From: Micromonospora cathayae
GTDB taxonomy: Bacteria > Actinomycetota > Actinomycetes > Mycobacteriales > Micromonosporaceae
Assembly: GCF_028993575.1 (NCBI RefSeq)
Contig: NZ_CP118615.1
Location: 4,307,001 to 4,371,000 of the forward strand
Length of the DNA stretch: 64,000 nucleotides
Reading direction: 5' to 3'
Positions 53,256 through 62,005 of this stretch are shown piece after piece (positions within the stretch are counted from its first letter, which is position 1; each line of letters opens with the position of its first letter). A program made the position numbers and the translations under genes. The notes beneath the pieces were generated by a model. It did no database searches, was not told the origin of the DNA, and saw only the letters and a program-made list of their open reading frames with translations.

Positions 53256-54475
53256 GTGTGGCCTCCCGGCACCGGGGCCGGCGGCCGGGCGGCGCGGACC
53301 GGTTCCGTCGGGGTCGCTGTCGTGGGGCGGCTGCTCCGCGCCAGGGGTGGTGGCGGTGCCAGCCAGGCCGGGGCCGCCGCCACCGCCACGGCGAGCAGCA
53401 TCGGCACCGTCAACTCGGGCCAGGTGAGCGGGCTGACCGGCGGGTAGAGCAGCTCCGGGTCGACCGCCCCGGCCAGCACCGTCAGGCCGGCCGCGGCCAC
53501 CCCGCAGCCGGCCACCAGCAGCTCGGCCGGCCGCCAGCGGTCCGGTCGGTACCGGCTGCGGCGAACCCGCCGGCCGGCCAGCAGCATGCCGATCACGGCG
53601 GTGACCAGCCCGGCGAGGAGCATCGGCAGGCCCAAATAGCCGGGGCCGGCGGTGTCCAGCAGCCCGTACGTGCCGGCGCAGACCCCGACCAGGCCGCCGA
53701 GTACCAGCGTCCCGGTGACGGCCCGCTGTCCGGCCGGCACCGCCGCGGTCCGGCCGTAGCCGCGCGAGTCCATCGCCGCCGCCAGCGCCAGCGACCGGTC
53801 CAGGGCATCGGCCAGCACCGGAAGGACGATCCCGCGCAACGCCCGCAGCCCCCGCCCCGACCCGCCGCGCAGCCGCCGCGCCCGGCGTACCCGCAGCACG
53901 CTCTCCACCAGCTGCGGAGCGACCGACAGCGCGACCACCACGGCGGTGCCGACCGCGTACAACGCCCCCGGTACGGCCTTGAGGAGCCGTTTCGGGTTGG
54001 CCAGGGCGTTCGCCGCCCCGAGACAGATCAGCATGGTCGCCAACCGCAGCCCGTCGTAGAAACCACCGAGCACCTGCTCGGCGGCGACCGGCCCGAACAG
54101 CCGGATCCCCGCCGCCCACTCCGGCAACGGGATCTCCGGCAGCCGGACCAGCACGTGCTCGCCCTGGCCGCCACCGAACACGATCCGGAACACCACCCGC
54201 ATCACCACGACCACCACGCCGAGCCAGACGTACATCCGGAAGGCCAGCGCCCACGGGGCGTCCCCGCGCCGCCGGACGACCACCAGCGCGGCGACCGCGA
54301 CCAGCAGGGCCAGCGCCAGCGGGTTGGTGGTGTAGCTGGCCGCGGTGGCCAACCCGAGCGCCCACGACCACCATGCGCCCGGGTGCAGGCCCCGGGGCAG
54401 CCGTACCGCCGGCCAGCGGCCGCGCCACCGACCAGCGTCAGCGGCCGGCGCACGGCCGACCGTGGCGTCAGCCAT
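53252..54475 (-). CDS. ecfT: energy-coupling factor transmembrane protein EcfT
   Basis: 407 residues, CbiQ/EcfT fold: five or more hydrophobic segments and the coupling-helix motif LPVLADALDRSLALAAAMDSRGYGRTA. ATG 54475 fits the usual N-terminus; a longer frame to 54517 is possible. Overlaps the ATPase start and the preceding secreted-protein gene, confirming the operon. Confidence 0.92.
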   Translation of the reverse strand: MADATVGRAPAADAGRWRGRWPAVRLPRGLHPGAWWSWALGLATAASYTTNPLALALLVAVAALVVVRRRGDAPWALAFRMYVWLGVVVVVMRVVFRIVFGGGQGEHVLVRLPEIPLPEWAAGIRLFGPVAAEQVLGGFYDGLRLATMLICLGAANALANPKRLLKAVPGALYAVGTAVVVALSVAPQLVESVLRVRRARRLRGGSGRGLRALRGIVLPVLADALDRSLALAAAMDSRGYGRTAAVPAGQRAVTGTLVLGGLVGVCAGTYGLLDTAGPGYLGLPMLLAGLVTAVIGMLLAGRRVRRSRYRPDRWRPAELLVAGCGVAAAGLTVLAGAVDPELLYPPVSPLTWPELTVPMLLAVAVAAAPAWLAPPPPLARSSRPTTATPTEPVRAARPPAPVPGGHT

Positions 54476-55382
54476 CCGGGTCGACGGCGTGCCGGCGGCG
54501 GGCGGCGACCAGCCCACCGGCGGCGAGCGCGGTCAGCAGCAGTACCCCGGCGACCGTGCCCCACGGCGGACCGTCGTCGTCGTGGGACGCGGCGACCCCG
54601 GTCACCCCGGGCTCCCGCGACGAGCCCCCGCTGGGGGCAGCGTCCGGGGTGGCGTCCGCTGCCGGTCCACCGGCGTTCGGTGCCGGCCCGCTGGACGTGC
54701 CGACCGGCGGAGACGTGCCGGCCGAGGCGGGTGGCCCGGACGAGCGTCCCGGCGGCCCGGACGGAACGGGCGCGGCACCCCCACCCGACGGCGGGGCCCC
54801 GGTCCCTCCTCCCGGTGGCGGAACCGTCACCCCACCCCCTGTCGGTGGCGGCGCAACCGGTGCGGGCGGGGGCGGTGGGGGTGGCGCGGGCCGCTTCGGG
54901 GCCACCCCCGGGCGGGGGGCGTCGTCGGCGGTGCGGTCGAGCGAGAACGACCAGCCCTCGAAACTGCCGGCCGGCGGCTTGCGGTTGGCCACCCCCTTGT
55001 CGCTGTACGTCCAGCTGCCGCCGTTCGGGGCGTGCCAGTACGACCAGTAGGCGTCGGCCGGTGGGGTGTCCACGCACTTCTCGGCCGCCGCCGACGGCTT
55101 GCCCTCGATCCGGCAGACGAAACCCTCACCCCAGCGCAGCGTGCCGGTGACCGCGAATCCCGCGTTCTTCAGCGCCGCCAGGCCGGTGGCCTGGTCGCCC
55201 GGCGCGCAGCGCACCACCGTCCCGCCGCCGAGCTGGTGGAAGTCCACCACGACGGTGACCCCGGAGGCGTCCGGGCAGAAGCCGGCCGACCCTGCGGCCG
55301 TCGCCGGACCGCCCGGCGCGGCCACCGAACCGGCGACGGCCAGCGCGACGACCGGTCCTGCGCGGGAGCCCCGCCGGGTCAT
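54468..55382 (-). CDS. SCO2322-like secreted/anchored protein (DUF4430-type domain)
   Basis: 304 residues. Signal peptide (to ATAAGS), then a ~100-residue domain: GVTVVVDFHQLGGGTVVRCAPGDQATGLAALKNAGF, RWGEGFVCRIEGKP, YWSYWHAPNGGSWTYSDKG, GSFEGWSFS. This is the same domain as in the secreted protein three genes upstream and matches the pattern of the beta domain of transcobalamins (DUF4430). After a long Pro/Gly linker a C-terminal membrane span (VAGVLLLTALAAGGLVAARRR) anchors it. ATG 55382 overlaps the upstream barrel gene. It likely holds cobalamin or helps the barrel proteins do so; the name SCO2322 is from memory. Confidence 0.85.
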   Translation of the reverse strand: MTRRGSRAGPVVALAVAGSVAAPGGPATAAGSAGFCPDASGVTVVVDFHQLGGGTVVRCAPGDQATGLAALKNAGFAVTGTLRWGEGFVCRIEGKPSAAAEKCVDTPPADAYWSYWHAPNGGSWTYSDKGVANRKPPAGSFEGWSFSLDRTADDAPRPGVAPKRPAPPPPPPPAPVAPPPTGGGVTVPPPGGGTGAPPSGGGAAPVPSGPPGRSSGPPASAGTSPPVGTSSGPAPNAGGPAADATPDAAPSGGSSREPGVTGVAASHDDDGPPWGTVAGVLLLTALAAGGLVAARRRHAVDPDG

Positions 55383-56818
55383 GCCGTCCGCCGGCGGCCG
55401 AGCACGAGCAGCACCACACCGGCACCCACCAGCAGCAACGCGACCAGCACGTAGCTGGTGATCGCCGCGCCGGTGGTCGGCAGGCCACCCGACCCCGGGC
55501 CGGCGGGCGTCGTGCCCGGCACCCCGCCGGGGGAGGGTGTCGTCCCGGGCGGGCTGGTCACGGTGGCGCTCGGCGTCGGACCGGTCGGGGTGGTGCCCGT
55601 CGGGGTGGGTGTGGCGGTGGGGGTGGGCGGAGCCGTGCCGGTCGGAGTGGACGACGGTGAGGTGGGTGACGCTGACGTGGGCGGCGCTGACGTGGGCGGC
55701 GGATCGAGGCCGATCCGACCCAGCGGCACCCGGGCGAGCCCGAGCAGGGCCTGGGCGGTGGCCCGACGCCACTGGTCCCGGTCGGTGTCGGTGATCCCGG
55801 CCGCCACGGCGGCGGTGAACCCGGCGGTGTCGTACGCGACGGCACCCGCCTCGGCGGCGGCCGCACCGCCGTTCGCCCCGGTGAGCTGCCACCCGGCCAG
55901 GGCCTGCGCGGCCCGATCGGCCTCGGGGTGTCGTCCCGCGGCGGTGAGGGCCTGTCCGGCCAGGCCGGTGCTGTTCGCGTTCGCGCCGGTGGTCGGTCCT
56001 GAACCGCCGAACGACCCGTCGGCGCGCTGCCGGGCCACCAGCCAGTCCGCGCCCCTGCGGGCCGCGTTGGCCGCGCCGTCGGCACCGTCCCCGGCGGCGG
56101 CCAGCAGCGCCTGCACGGCCATCGCGGTCGAGTCGACGTCGAGGACGGCGTCCGGCTGTTCGTCGCAGGACGGTGAGGGCCCCTGCCCGGTGTCCGGGTA
56201 GAGCCGGAAGCCGCCGGCCGCGCACTGCTGCCGGATCAGGAAGTCCACCGTGTCCTGCGGGACGTCGCCGCTGCGGGCCAGCCCCAGCACGGCGAACGAC
56301 TGGTCGAAGGTGTTGCTGGCGTCCGGTCCACTGTCGGCGGTGGTACGGCTGGTGACCCGGCCCCGCTGGTGTCCAGCACCGGCTCCGGCGATCAACGACA
56401 GGGTTTCCGCCCGCAGGTCGTAGCCGCCGAAGTCGGTGGGGTCCGCGCCGGCGGCCGACGCGGCGTAGAGCAGCTTCGCGGTGGCGCCGCCGTCGGTGAA
56501 GCCCGGGATGCCCCAGTCGTCGTAGCTGTTGTAGGCGCGTACGTGCGCGGCGACCTGGGCGGTCGCCGCCTGCCGGGTCGGCGCGTCGACCCCGGTGGCG
56601 GACAACGCGACGATGCCGTCGATGGTCAGACCCCAGTCCGGGCCGCCGAACGGGCCGGGCAGCGACCCGTCGGTGAACTCACCGGCGAGCCAGGACGCGG
56701 CGTCGCGGGCGGCGGCGTCGGGCGGTACGGGTGCCGCCGCCACGGTCAGCGGGACGGCGACGAGAACGGTCGCCGTGGCCGTGGCGAGGCCGGTGGCGAG
56801 ACGCCGGGACAGAGGCAT
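55379..56818 (-). CDS. secreted alpha/alpha-barrel (prenyltransferase-repeat) protein with LPXTG anchor
   Basis: 479 residues. Signal peptide (to TVAAAP), then prenyltransferase/squalene-oxidase-type repeats (DAASWLAGEFTDGSLPG; STAMAVQALLAA; GADWLVARQRADGSFGG; NSTGLAGQALTAAGR), the fold of the alpha domain of intrinsic factor/transcobalamin. A Pro/Thr-rich stalk ends in LPTTG, a membrane span and RRR, a sortase substrate. So it is wall-anchored and can present bound cobalamin. Shares the fold with the first gene of the operon. Confidence 0.9.
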   Translation of the reverse strand: MPLSRRLATGLATATATVLVAVPLTVAAAPVPPDAAARDAASWLAGEFTDGSLPGPFGGPDWGLTIDGIVALSATGVDAPTRQAATAQVAAHVRAYNSYDDWGIPGFTDGGATAKLLYAASAAGADPTDFGGYDLRAETLSLIAGAGAGHQRGRVTSRTTADSGPDASNTFDQSFAVLGLARSGDVPQDTVDFLIRQQCAAGGFRLYPDTGQGPSPSCDEQPDAVLDVDSTAMAVQALLAAAGDGADGAANAARRGADWLVARQRADGSFGGSGPTTGANANSTGLAGQALTAAGRHPEADRAAQALAGWQLTGANGGAAAAEAGAVAYDTAGFTAAVAAGITDTDRDQWRRATAQALLGLARVPLGRIGLDPPPTSAPPTSASPTSPSSTPTGTAPPTPTATPTPTGTTPTGPTPSATVTSPPGTTPSPGGVPGTTPAGPGSGGLPTTGAAITSYVLVALLLVGAGVVLLVLGRRRTA

Positions 56819-56904
56819 CAGGGGTGCCTTTCGCAGAGCGGCCGGGGGGATACTCCGGAGGGCCGGCACCCGGTGCGGCGAGGCGCACCGGGTGCCGGCG
56901 GGGG

Positions 56905-57390
56905 TCAGGGAGCGGCGATGCCGGGCGGGGCGCCCGCGCCGAAGGCCCAGCCCTCGACGCTGCCCGGCGCGGGGTTGTAGCTGCTCGCGCCGGAGGTGCT
57001 GTACGACCAGGCGCCGCCGCTGGGGGCATGCCAGTACGACCAGTACGCGGTGACCGGTGGGGTGTTGACGCACGGCTCGGTCGCGGCGGTGGGCTGGCCG
57101 TTGATCCGGCAGACGAACGCCAGCCCCCACCGGCTGGTACCGGTGACGGTGAAGCCGGCACCCTGTAGGGCGGCCAGTCCGGTGGCCGGGTCGCCCGGGG
57201 CGCAGGCGACCTGGACGGTGCCACCGAGGGCGGTGAAGTCGACCACCACGGTGACGCCCGAGGTGCCGACGCAGGCGGCGGCGTGCGCCGCCCGGGGCGC
57301 GGGTTCGACGACGGTCAGGGCTACGGCGGCGACCGCGGCGACCAGCAGACCGGCGAGCCGGACGCGCGCGGCGGATCGGTGACGGAACAC
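56905..57390 (-). CDS. secreted SCO2322-like (DUF4430-type) protein
   Basis: 161 residues; GTG 57390 with a near-perfect AGGAGG site upstream. Signal peptide (LAGLLVAAVAAVALTV ... RAAHA), then a single domain: SGVTVVVDFTALGGTVQVACAPGDPATGLAALQGAGF, RWGLAFVCRINGQP, YWSYWHAPSGGAWSYST, GSVEGWAFG. It is the free secreted version of the domain anchored three genes on. The Cys pairs in ACVG...VACAPG and FVCRI...PCVNT could form disulfides. Confidence 0.87.
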   Translation of the reverse strand: MFRHRSAARVRLAGLLVAAVAAVALTVVEPAPRAAHAAACVGTSGVTVVVDFTALGGTVQVACAPGDPATGLAALQGAGFTVTGTSRWGLAFVCRINGQPTAATEPCVNTPPVTAYWSYWHAPSGGAWSYSTSGASSYNPAPGSVEGWAFGAGAPPGIAAP

Positions 57391-57425
57391 GATTCCTCCT
57401 GGGAACGGGCGGACGGTGGGACGGC

Positions 57426-58559
57426 TCACGGGCAGGCGGGCAGCGGTGCGCCCGGCGTGGCGTCGGCGGCGGACAGCCGGGCGTACCCGATGCCGGTCAG
57501 ACCGAGGACGGCCTGCGTGGTGCCCCGTACGGCGGTGTCCGGGTCGAACGCGCCACCGTCGAAGTCGACCGCGCCCCGGTCGGCCGGCGCGCCCGAGCAG
57601 CCGACCTGGAGTCCGACCAGGAACGCGCGGGCCCGCGCCCACGCCAGCGGGTGGCGGCCGGCCCGCAGCGCCTGCGCGGCGAGCCCGGTGCTGTTGGCGT
57701 TCACGGTGCCGGCCGCGTTGGCGAAGCCGCCGTCGGCGCGTTGCACGGACAGCAGCCACCCGAGCCCGGCGGCGGCGTCGGCCGGCCGGTCGGCGGCCTG
57801 CAACGCCTGCACCGCGAGCGCGGTGGCGTCCACGTCGGAGGTGCAGGTCGGCTGCGCCGGCACCACCGGGTAACCGCCGTCGGCGCACCGGGTGCCGGCC
57901 AGCCAGCCCGCCGCCGCCGGCGGCGCGCCCGGCGCGGTCCGGTCCAGGGCGAGGATCGCCAGGGACTGGCTGAACGCGTTGCTGTAGTCGCCGTACGCGG
58001 ACCGGTCGGTGAACCGTCCGTCGGGTTGTTGCAGTGCGCGCAGCCGGGCGATCAGGTCCAGCCCGCCGACGTCGGTCGGGTCGCCACCGCGTACCTGCAC
58101 GGCGAGGGCGAGTTTGGCGGTCGCGCCCGCGTACGCCTCGGTGCCGCCGTCGCCGAGGTAGCCGTCGCGGATGTCCGGCCGGGTGACCCAGGCCAGCGCC
58201 CGCGCGCCGGAGTCGTCGGCGACCCCGGCGGCGGCGAAGGCGAACACCCCGTCCAGGGTGAGCCCCTGGTCCGGGTAGGCGACGCCGCCGAAGACCACCT
58301 CGAAGCGTTCCCCGTCGACGAGTTGACGGGCCAACCAGCCGGCGGCGGCCTCCGGGCGGGTCACGACGGCCCGCCCGGAAACGGCGGCGGCCGGGGTGGC
58401 CCGCTCGGGAACGGCGGTAGTAGGGGTGGCCCGCTCGGCAACGGCGGTAGCCGAGGTGGGCCGCTCGGGAGCGGCGGTGGCCGGGGTGGTGAGAATGAGT
58501 GCGGCGAGTAGGCCGCAGAACGGGGCGAGCAGGTGGTGCCGGCTCAGGCGGACGACCAT
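57426..58559 (-). CDS. secreted alpha/alpha-barrel (prenyltransferase-repeat) protein
   Basis: 377 residues, first gene of the ECF operon. ATG 58559 with GAAAGG upstream; signal peptide (LLAPFCGLLAALILTTPATA). An Ala/Thr-rich repeat (AVPERATPAAAV, AVAERATPTTAV) follows, then squalene-cyclase-like repeats (AAGWLARQLVDGERF; DATALAVQALQAADRP; GLGWLLSVQRADGGFAN; NSTGLAAQALRAGRHP). No wall anchor. Resembles the alpha domain of transcobalamin/intrinsic factor and the LPXTG protein downstream. Expression should fall when B12 is plentiful because the riboswitch is directly upstream. Confidence 0.88.
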   Translation of the reverse strand: MVVRLSRHHLLAPFCGLLAALILTTPATAAPERPTSATAVAERATPTTAVPERATPAAAVSGRAVVTRPEAAAGWLARQLVDGERFEVVFGGVAYPDQGLTLDGVFAFAAAGVADDSGARALAWVTRPDIRDGYLGDGGTEAYAGATAKLALAVQVRGGDPTDVGGLDLIARLRALQQPDGRFTDRSAYGDYSNAFSQSLAILALDRTAPGAPPAAAGWLAGTRCADGGYPVVPAQPTCTSDVDATALAVQALQAADRPADAAAGLGWLLSVQRADGGFANAAGTVNANSTGLAAQALRAGRHPLAWARARAFLVGLQVGCSGAPADRGAVDFDGGAFDPDTAVRGTTQAVLGLTGIGYARLSAADATPGAPLPACP

Positions 58560-58560
58560 C

Positions 58561-58574
58561 GGAAGCGCCTTTCC
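58561..58574 (-). promoter_or_regulatory. hairpin covering the ribosome site of the ECF operon
   Basis: In the transcript GGAA-AGGCGC-TTCC lies directly before the start codon, so the GAAAGG ribosome site can be paired. It is the likely expression platform of the riboswitch (translation control). Confidence 0.45.
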
Positions 58575-58673
58575 GGCCCGGCGGTCGTCAGAAACCCGGC
58601 CGAACGCCGCCACGCGGAGCCGACCGGGACTCCGACCCGTGGGCCACGACGGGTGGGGGAGCGGACTCGCACG

Positions 58674-58772
58674 TACGACGGGTATTCGGGCTCGCCGCCA
58701 GGTGTCTGCCACCTCGACGGCCTACCGTTGCGGGCCAGCGCCGGACTTCGACCGGACTTCCCCCGCACGTAC
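58674..58772 (-). ncRNA. cobalamin riboswitch (compact form)
   Basis: Read on the minus strand: P1 5' arm GUACGUGCGG pairs with CCGUCGUAC; then the conserved core GGGGAAGUCCGGU, AAGUCCGG, CCCGCAACGGUA, a variable hairpin AGGUGGCAGACACCU, and GCGAGCCCGAAUACCCG. These are the landmarks of the cobalamin family (RF00174). About 99 bases, the short type found in actinobacteria. It lies 115 bases before the first gene of the ECF/transcobalamin-like operon. Confidence 0.85.
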
Positions 58773-58822
58773 ACGCGTTGATGCAGTTGTGGGCACAGTC
58801 TGTCCGGGCCGCCGGTTGCCTG

Positions 58823-61800
58823 TCAACGCGTCGTGCGTCGCAGCCCGTCGGCGGTCCGGTCGTGCGTCGACGGTGCCCGGGACCCGGCCGCGGGTCGACG
58901 GTGCCCCAGGGCCAGCAGCAGGCCGACGGCGGCCCCGGCGGCCCCGACCCCGGCGGCGTACCCGGGCAGGCCGGTCGGGATGCCCAGGTGGACGGTGATG
59001 CCGAGGATGCGGGACAGTCCCCACGGCAGCAGCGCCAGCTGGTCGTTCCACACCGTCAACGCACGCTCCGGCCCGATCACCGCGACCAGGCCGGACAGCA
59101 CGCCGAGCGGTACGCCGGCAGCGGTCAGCGTCCACCCGACGGCGCTCCGGCGGCGCAGACCGTACCGGTCCCGCAGGATCAGGCCGGTGGCCACGAACAG
59201 CCAGCCGAACGCGGCGAACGCCACGGTGACGTACGCCGCCCGTGGGGTCGGCGCGGTCCAGAAGACGAACCAGTACCGGCCCGGTCCGCGCCCGGCCAGC
59301 GCCGCCAGCAGCAGCACACTGCGCAGCACGGCGACCCCGCCGACCACGGCCCACAGGTGGAACGGGTCCCGCCGACCGACGGCGAGCCGGACGACCAGGG
59401 CGAACAGCGCCCACCCGCCGAGGGTCACCAGCAGGTGCGCCGGGGCGGCGAACCAGGTGAACACGAGCCGGCTCGCCACCAGCAGCACCGCCGGGACCAG
59501 CCACACCAGCACCCGGTCCACCCGGGACACCGGTGCCGGCAGCGCGCTGACCCGCCACGGCCGGACCGCACCCCGCAGCAACCCCCGCGCGGCGGCCGCA
59601 CCGGGTCCACGGCCCCGCAGGCCGTACAGGGCCAGCAGCAGGATCGACCCCAGCAGCAGCCGGGCCGCCCAGGCCATCGCCGGGTCCCGGTCCGCGCGCG
59701 CCGCGCCGAGGTCGGCGGCGGTGAAGTGGTACGCGGGCAGGTCGACGTCGCCGCCGTAGCGTTGCCGGTGCAGGTCACGGGCCTGGTGGTACGCCGTGGC
59801 GGCCCGCCGCCAGTCCCGGTGGGCGGCCGGGGAGCCGGTGTCCAGCCACTGCACGTGCCGCAGCACCATGGTCCGGTACGCGCCCAGCGTCTCGAACAGG
59901 TTCACCTGGTAGTCCAGCGTCCGGGTGAACTGCGCGTACAGTCCGGCGTCCCGCCAGGTCCCCGGGTCGGTGGCGGCGACCAGGTCGCGCATCCGGCGGG
60001 CCAGCGCGACGGCCCGTCCGCCCTCGGCGACCGCCTCGTCGACCCGGCCGTCGAGCACGGCGTAGATGCTGTCGAGCGCGGCGGAGTCACCGGTCGGAAT
60101 GTCCCACTCGAAGATCCACATCATGGGTGGGGGTTCCAGCCCGAGCGCCCGTACCGACCGCTGCGCGTACGGCCCGATGTACAGGCCGGTGCGGATGGCC
60201 TCCCGGGACAGCGCCATGGCCTGACCGATGGCGGCCACGGTGGCCGGGTCGGCGGAGAACGTGCGGTACGCCCAGTCCGCGGTGACCTGCGCCGGGTCGG
60301 TGTCCGGATCCCAGGCCAGCCGGCCCGTGCCGTACGTGTTGAGGTCGGCCAGCTGCCAGAACCCGGCGCGCAGGTGCAGCGTCCGGGGCCCGGCGTACAG
60401 CGGACCGCCGTCCTGGGTCCAGTTCCAGACGCCCTCGATCCTCGGGTTGGCGGCGAGGAACTCGCGCAGCGCCCGGCGGTGCAGCGGGTTGAGGTCGTTG
60501 GGGAGCGCGCCGAACCCCTCGAACTCGCGCCGGGCCTGGAACTCCACGATCCGGCGGTGCCCACCGGTCAGCAGGGTGGTGTTCAGCGGCAGGTGACTGT
60601 AGAAGTCGCCGAGGGTGTACTTGGTGGACACGATCAGGTGCGGGTCGTCGAGCCCGCCCAGCACCCGCGCGTACGACTCCGGGTTGGTGTGCAGGTCCCC
60701 GACCGCGCCGACGCCCACCGTCCAGGTGCGGAACACGATGTCCCGGCCGGCCGTGCCGGCGGTGTCCAGCAGGGCACGCAGCATCGCGCGGACACCGGCT
60801 TCGGTGGTGACCGCAAGTTTCGACGAGTAGTCCCAGCCGTCCGCGGCGTATGCCTCGCCGCCCTCGCCGACCCGGACCATCAGCCCGTCGACGAACGGCA
60901 TGCTGTCGAACAGCTCGGCCAGCCCGGCCTGGTAGACCGCCCACAGTCGCGGGTCGGTCACGTCCAGACCGCCGACGGTGCGGGTCAGGTACGCCTCCAG
61001 CGGCGGTGACACGGCGAGCATGTCGGTGAGCAGGTAGACCCGCATGCCCAGCTGCTCGGCGTACCGGAAGACCGGGCCGAACGCGGCGACCATCGCGCGG
61101 GCCCGGTCGACGTGCGGGTCACCGGGCGGGTAGACCGCGTGCCCGTCACCGACCCGGGCGAAGGTGACGTACTCCAGGAAGCCCGGCACGACGATCCCGT
61201 TGTAGCCCTGCGCCACCGAGTGGTCGACGAACTGCCGGAACTGCCCGTCGATGCGGGCCACCGCGCCGGGGTCCACCCAGGGCGCCTCCGGCAGCAGCGC
61301 CGCCCGGACCAGGTCGGTGTTCAGGTTGTAGTCGTCGCCGGCGGCGAAGGCGGCCGGGTCGGACCTGCGGCCCACCGCGCCCGCGTCGGTCAACCGCAGG
61401 CCGAGCCGGGGCGTGACCACCCGGCCCGCGTCGGCGGCGGGGAGCGCCTCGACACCGGAGCGGATCCGGTCGGCGAGCCGGTACAGCCCGGCCGTGGTGC
61501 CGGCGACGTCCCGTCCCTCGACGGTCAACTCGGTGCCGCGCACGTCGAGCCGGTACGACTCCGCCGCCCCGGCCAGCGTGGGCAGGACGGTGGCCCGCAG
61601 GGTACGGACCGCCGGGGCGTCGGTTCCCGGTCGGGGAGAGTCTCCGGCGCGAGGAGTCCCGTCGACCCGCCGGGGTCCCGGGGAAGGCCCGGCTGCCGGC
61701 GTACCCGGTGCGGCAAGCGTGACCACCGGGCGGGGCAGACCCCGGAAGACGAGCGCGTCCGCGACGGCGGTCGCGGCCGTGCCGATGCGCGGTTCGTCCG

Positions 61801-62005
61801 GTACGACGAGCGACGCCAACCGTGGTGGTGGGGCGGTGACCCGGGGTGGCGCGGCGGTGGGTGCCTCGGACGGCACGGCGGCGGGGGTGTGGCCCAGCGT
61901 CAGCGTGTCGCCGACCACCCAGGCGAGGGTCGCGCCGAGCGCCACCAGGACGACGGCGGCGACCAGCAGCGGGTACGGCCTGCGGACTCGGGCAACGTGA
62001 GCCAC
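58823..62005 (-). CDS. GH67-like glycosidase domain fused to polytopic membrane domain
   Basis: 1060 residues. One N-terminal anchor span (YPLLVAAVVLVALGATLAWVVG), a Pro/Ala linker, a ~100-residue domain like the N-terminal beta-alpha domain of GH67/GH20 enzymes (SYRLDVRGTELTVEGRDVAGTTAGLYRLADRI), a TIM-barrel-like region (YNLNTDLVRAALLPEAPW, GYNGIVVPGFLEYVTF, MRVYLLTDML, GLMVRVGEGGEAY, IEGVWNWTQDGGPLY), an alpha-helical part, then seven to eight spans from ~residue 770. Resembles alpha-glucuronidases in plan, but catalytic acids cannot be assigned. GTG 62005. The membrane C-terminus is unusual for this family. Confidence 0.65.
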   Translation of the reverse strand: MAHVARVRRPYPLLVAAVVLVALGATLAWVVGDTLTLGHTPAAVPSEAPTAAPPRVTAPPPRLASLVVPDEPRIGTAATAVADALVFRGLPRPVVTLAAPGTPAAGPSPGPRRVDGTPRAGDSPRPGTDAPAVRTLRATVLPTLAGAAESYRLDVRGTELTVEGRDVAGTTAGLYRLADRIRSGVEALPAADAGRVVTPRLGLRLTDAGAVGRRSDPAAFAAGDDYNLNTDLVRAALLPEAPWVDPGAVARIDGQFRQFVDHSVAQGYNGIVVPGFLEYVTFARVGDGHAVYPPGDPHVDRARAMVAAFGPVFRYAEQLGMRVYLLTDMLAVSPPLEAYLTRTVGGLDVTDPRLWAVYQAGLAELFDSMPFVDGLMVRVGEGGEAYAADGWDYSSKLAVTTEAGVRAMLRALLDTAGTAGRDIVFRTWTVGVGAVGDLHTNPESYARVLGGLDDPHLIVSTKYTLGDFYSHLPLNTTLLTGGHRRIVEFQARREFEGFGALPNDLNPLHRRALREFLAANPRIEGVWNWTQDGGPLYAGPRTLHLRAGFWQLADLNTYGTGRLAWDPDTDPAQVTADWAYRTFSADPATVAAIGQAMALSREAIRTGLYIGPYAQRSVRALGLEPPPMMWIFEWDIPTGDSAALDSIYAVLDGRVDEAVAEGGRAVALARRMRDLVAATDPGTWRDAGLYAQFTRTLDYQVNLFETLGAYRTMVLRHVQWLDTGSPAAHRDWRRAATAYHQARDLHRQRYGGDVDLPAYHFTAADLGAARADRDPAMAWAARLLLGSILLLALYGLRGRGPGAAAARGLLRGAVRPWRVSALPAPVSRVDRVLVWLVPAVLLVASRLVFTWFAAPAHLLVTLGGWALFALVVRLAVGRRDPFHLWAVVGGVAVLRSVLLLAALAGRGPGRYWFVFWTAPTPRAAYVTVAFAAFGWLFVATGLILRDRYGLRRRSAVGWTLTAAGVPLGVLSGLVAVIGPERALTVWNDQLALLPWGLSRILGITVHLGIPTGLPGYAAGVGAAGAAVGLLLALGHRRPAAGSRAPSTHDRTADGLRRTTR

